A DNA stretch of 64,000 nt from Ectocarpus siliculosus (taxonomy: Eukaryota > Sar > Phaeophyceae > Ectocarpales > Ectocarpaceae): the NCBI GenBank assembly GCA_000310025.1, contig FN649734.1, positions 2,119,197 through 2,183,196 on the forward strand. The letters run 5' to 3'. A program made the translations under genes and the position numbers. Of the stretch, positions 59,962 through 64,000 are shown piece after piece. Positions within the stretch are counted from its first letter, which is position 1. Each line of letters starts with the position of its first letter. The notes under the pieces are model-generated. The model worked only from the letters and a program-made list of their open reading frames with translations, had not been told where the DNA came from and did not search any database.

Positions 59962-62136
59962 CTGGAACGGCCAAAATTCGAAAAATGCATACTGCTCTAA
60001 ATGAGAATGCCACCATGAATCTCTCCCCATATCCTTTCACAGAGACACACATCAATAACTCCACATACATACATACATGCCTTCGCCCGAATCTAGCAAG
60101 CAACGCAAAGACAGGAGGACAGCAAAAAGGAGCACTTCAAGCCCAACCAGGCCAGGATATCGTGGTATGCTGCATATCCTCCAAATTTGAAAATCGTACA
60201 CTCCCAAGATCCAGCAGTCATCATGTCAGCAGCTATACTACACAGCAGCAGCAATATCTATGTAGACGAGTCCAACATACAGCAGTACTGTAGTAACACA
60301 TACACTCATAGCCCCACACATACCCTCGCCCGAACCTAGAGAGCCACTGATGCAAAGGTAGGTGTGTGCTGGTGTGCTTGCGTGCTTGTGGGAATTGTGG
60401 GAAAATCACAGGAGCTGTAGTGAGCCGGCAGGGCTCACATCGGGGAGACAGAGAAGTACAGAAGTAAGAACCAGCTATGGGTCTACAAGCCCTCTCACTG
60501 ATCATTTGTACTGATCGTTTTCACTGATCAGTTGAGTATACTGAAAATAGAGTACTTTGGGTGGCTTGACGACTGATCTTGTTGAGGCCTACAAGCCTAA
60601 CCTGCCCTAGCGGCCGCACCGCGACCACGCATCAACCCTGTCTGCGCCCACCGTCCTGTCGCGTGCAGCCCGCATGGCCTATGGGTGGAGATAGCTGTTG
60701 CGTCTACAGAAGTACGCTCTCTTTCTGCTGTACTTCTGTCTCTCTCCCCGCACTCTTTCCTCCTTTTTTATTTGCCGAAGAAAAAATGAGCTAGACCGAA
60801 AGGGGTTTAGTAAAGCAAATCGAGTGGTTCGGTTGCGGATGACAACGCCCTTGATTGATTCGAATGAAAACGTACAACGTTCGAAGTATGGGATTGCGTC
60901 CATCCCCAAGACACCACGCGAGCGTCACATGCCCATCGCCGTTGAGGATTCTGCCCCATTTTCCACCGGCGCTGGTAGGGGAAATACCTCTATGGGATGG
61001 ATTTAGAGATCCCCCCGGGATTGCGCCAGAAGATAATGAGGGCGATCTCTGCACGAAGTCCGTCAATGTCACAATCGTCAACCCGATAAGCATTCGATTC
61101 AAACGCCAGGATCTTCCCTCGCTTCGAGCTGCAATTATGGCAGACAACTATGAGAGAACTTTCAGCCCGTCTAGGTCTACCCTCCTTACTGCTGATTTTT
61201 CAACGTGTGGTGGTCTTAGCAAGTCGCCAAACGGTTAGTCGTAGCTATCGAAATCTGGCCTACGAAGATATTGCAAGGGAAATTTCGAAAATCGACGACG
61301 AGTCAGTCGTGCTTCGCGTCAAGGCTTACCATATACCAACAGATTTTGGAAACGAATTATCTTCGAGCTAACTCGTGTTCTGTCGGTACGAATTCGTAAC
61401 GTCGTTAAACGTCATGGACTGCTGATCGACTAATAGCCACCACGTCCAATAGGATGGGATTTCCGTAGTGCGGATAAAGAGCATGGGTCATTTCGACGAA
61501 CTTCCTGCGGGCTGAGGGTGCACAACCTTGCAGCATTTGCGATCCTGATGCTCTCGTGTGTCTACAGCTGTTTTTTTGCGTTTTCTTGGCCCTTGGACCT
61601 TGCCTCGCGGCGAGATTTGCCTTGCGGCGAGATTTGCAGCTACCGATGGCACTGAGTTGCGAGGGCCCTCCCGCTGTGCCGCGCGCTCTTGTAGGGGACG
61701 TCGGGCAGCGCTAGGGAGGGCAGAAAGTCGCGTCTCCGAGATCTACGAGGCCTCGCCCAATGAGAGCCCGGTTGTTGACAGTCCAGGCCACATTAATACA
61801 TTGCTAAGAGAGGCTGACGTGGCCCTTTTTTGTGAGCTGGCGACATGCACACACGCGACAACCAAGCATCCAAGTTCGCATGCAACGAGACAAAGCATTC
61901 TACTGCTGTTGTGCGTCTCCCTTTCGATCCCGACGAAAAGTGAGGGGGGTTTGCGCCCGGTGTCGTGCGCACAATAGTATGGAAACTACACCTCAAGTAC
62001 AGCAGTAGTGCTTCTTCCGACTTGGTGGTCTGCATGTCGGAATGCCATTTCTCGGAGCATTCGTTGGGCAGCCCGTGCACATCAACCTAGCACTACTAAC
62101 GATGCATGACAGCAACCGAGCGATTTGGGTTGGGTT

Positions 62137-62209
62137 GGGTAGGGCTTATATATATATATATATATCCTAGGCTGGGTAGGGCTTATATGTATATATATAT
62201 CCTAGGCTT
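62137..62209 (+). repeat. Duplicated TA-rich block
   Basis: Two copies of GGGTAGGGCTTATAT, a (TA)n run and ATCCTAGGCT in tandem. This is a microsatellite-bearing duplication with no coding content. Confidence 0.8.
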
Positions 62210-62592
62210 TAGAACCGGGGCAAAAAATGTATATAGCGGCAGGTGTAGTTTCGGAACGATAAATCAATACTTATGGCTTAGGAAGCGTTTCATCCAGGGG
62301 GGAATATATCCTCCTCCGCCGCCCCATCGGGATATATATATATGCTGTGGGACGACTGTTGTGGTTTTTCGCTCTCCTGATACGCCACATTAGTTTCTAC
62401 CGTAAGAAATACAAATACATAGGTGTATGCTGTATGTGGTAGTTGCTGGATGAGATGATGCGAGAGATGATGATGATGCATGTGCATAGAATATTTGATT
62501 TCTCCTCACATGATGTATTTTCGGGTCGGTGTGGTGTTGGAGGGGCACATACACGTCGGTGCATGGTCTCTGTCTGAATACAACTAACAATA

Positions 62593-62672
62593 GAAGCATT
62601 TTTTTTTTGAAGCGCGCTGAGACTGACGTGTTTTCTTTGGTCGGCCGTTTCGCGCGGTCGATGCAAATAAAT
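62593..62672. repeat. Short dispersed repeat, copy 3
   Basis: AGAAGCATTTTTT, GCTGAGACTGACG and CGCGCGGTCGATGCAAATAA occur in the same order as in the 225-300 copy. Copies therefore sit near both ends of the window. Confidence 0.5.
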
Positions 62673-63748
62673 ATGCATGTTTTGACGGCATGATCAACGA
62701 AGCCGTGTGTGACATAAATGCATACACACATCCCTGATGGGTTCCTCGCACTCTCGATTCACGTATATCTGCGTCGGTAACGCCGCGGATACACACGCTA
62801 TCGCCCAACCAAGTTGCGTGCAACGCAGATACCGGAAATCATCACCACATATTTAGTGAAGGGGGGTGACGAGGTAGTTGTATAACAACGGACGCTTGGA
62901 TGTCTCATCTTGGAGAAGAACGAGCCTTGCCGGCAGAAGCGCGCCCGATGCCTGCTCGTCGTATAGCATCTGAGCCGTGAAAGGTCCGAGGCGTGATTGT
63001 ATGTGCGGATTAATTACAGTGCGGAGAATACAACAGGTCGAAATTGCGTAGAAAAAAAAACGGCCCCTCCATGTCGTCACTGCTGACTGAGCGGAGAAAT
63101 GTGACCAGAAGAAAACGGAGCAATGTCCGCTTGACTGGGACACGCCCGCCGAGAGGCAAAAGGTCTGACCCACATGGACCGCGCCAGATCATTTGAGGCG
63201 TCCACCGGTTGGGGAGGTTTCCGCGGGTGGGCGAGACAGACACAGAGTGAAAACGTGAAAAAGCGGTATTCAACAAAATTCAACGGTTGGGTTAATATTC
63301 TTCATTTGGTACCGTGAAAACGTGGCAACAATAAAAGTCCGAGTGGAGTGTTGGTTGGCTTTGATGGATCGCCGAGAATATGATGAAGAGTTCTAGTCCC
63401 AGCTACACACTCGTTCTTCTATCCATGGGCTATCTTTTTTTTCGCCCATGCGCCTTCTTTCCGGCGTGTTTCTCTCTTCCCGCTGTTTTCGTCTGCACGG
63501 TGCAGAACCATGTGCGTTCTCCAAGAGAAGGCTGATACTCTGTTGTCGTTGCTGATGCTGTTGTTGCTGATGTCTTACATGTTGACCGTTCCGGTCTCCG
63601 CTCAGTGCCCTCTAACATCCGCACTGGTCCAACTGACGCGGCCGCCTTCCGCGGTCACAAGCCAACTACAGCTGTAGTGCATAATATGTTTTTCAGCCAC
63701 TCAGCAAAAATTCGGTGCCCGAAACCGTTGTTCATTGTGATTTTGCAG

Positions 63749-63841
63749 GTGGTGCTATCCTTTTTCCCGGCAGCGTTCTCGGGGTCGTTAACGGGTGGCT
63801 GCGAGTGCCAGATGAGAACATTAAACCAAGGCACGATGACT
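63749..63841 (+). CDS. Internal exon of an unidentified gene near the right edge
   Basis: A canonical acceptor (TTTTGCAG) and donor (GTAAGC at 63842) bound a frame reading GAILFPGSVLGVVNGWLRVP and DENIKPRHDD. The gene would continue past the window. The family is not recognised. Confidence 0.45.
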
Positions 63842-64000
63842 GTAAGCCTGTGCGTATGTCCTGGTTGTCTGTCGACGAACGCTGCAGTGCTGCAGTGAAG
63901 TATCTGGCGTACGAGTTGCGTTTTGAATGTGCAATTTTTTCTTAGGCTTTAGCACGTGCACTACAGCATATGGTATGAAGCACCTGGAGAGAGCGAGCAA

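Larger units (their letters stand above)
59962..63748. other. Mostly unassigned DNA
   Basis: Contains a weak protein-like frame at 61150-61371 on the plus strand (SYRNLAYEDIAREISKIDDE, stop after ELSSS), a TA-rich duplicated block at 62137-62209 and the third copy of the short dispersed repeat. No complete gene model could be built. Confidence 0.4.

Noticed and set aside
60791-61147. 118-residue minus-strand frame
   Set aside because: No splice context, no family pattern, and it overlaps equally weak plus-strand frames.

Overview
The window looks like nuclear DNA of a photosynthetic stramenopile, most likely a brown alga of the Ectocarpus type. The reasons are: genes cut into many short GC-rich exons by GT-AG introns of roughly 0.2-1.8 kb; a nuclear gene opening with a signal peptide followed by an ASAFAP-like cleavage site with Phe, the plastid address used by secondary red plastids; FNIP-type 22-residue repeats and an exostosin (GT47) gene, both familiar in brown algae; and TTAGGG-type telomere-like repeats. 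No prokaryotic operon, CRISPR array or rRNA gene was seen. All gene models were read by eye from splice sites, reading-frame phase and protein character, so small exons may be missing.

Layout. 1-4.9 kb: edge of an unknown gene, short repeats, otherwise no gene recognised. 4.9-27.8 kb (+): one gene of about 35 exons encoding a roughly 1,900-residue secreted or type I membrane protein with filamin/Ig-like repeats. A single 1-kb exon supplies an Asp/Tyr-rich acidic stretch, five 18-residue repeats and the membrane segment. 27.8-33.0 kb: no gene recognised. 33.0-38.7 kb (+): nine-exon gene for a plastid-targeted protein resembling indole-3-glycerol-phosphate synthase (IGPS) but lacking its usual catalytic signature. 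38.7-41.7 kb: diverged repeat copies. 41.7-43.2 kb (-): single-exon FNIP-repeat protein with a C-terminal membrane helix. 44.7-50.4 kb (-): a 5.7-kb very young LTR element carrying only a gag-like region, lodged in an array of ATGGGC/GCCCAT palindromes. 53.8-58.9 kb (-): exostosin-type glycosyltransferase with an N-terminal membrane anchor. 59-64 kb: isolated exons of unidentified genes, one at the right edge.

The genes do not form an operon or an evident pathway. The filamin-repeat and exostosin proteins both act in or through the secretory system, and the IGPS-like protein is predicted to sit in the plastid. The most unusual features are the composite repeat exon of the filamin-repeat gene, a coding-looking duplicate of one of its exons inside an intron, the gag-only LTR element with its palindromic landing site, and a transposon-like inverted repeat 9 bases from a splice donor in the IGPS-like gene.
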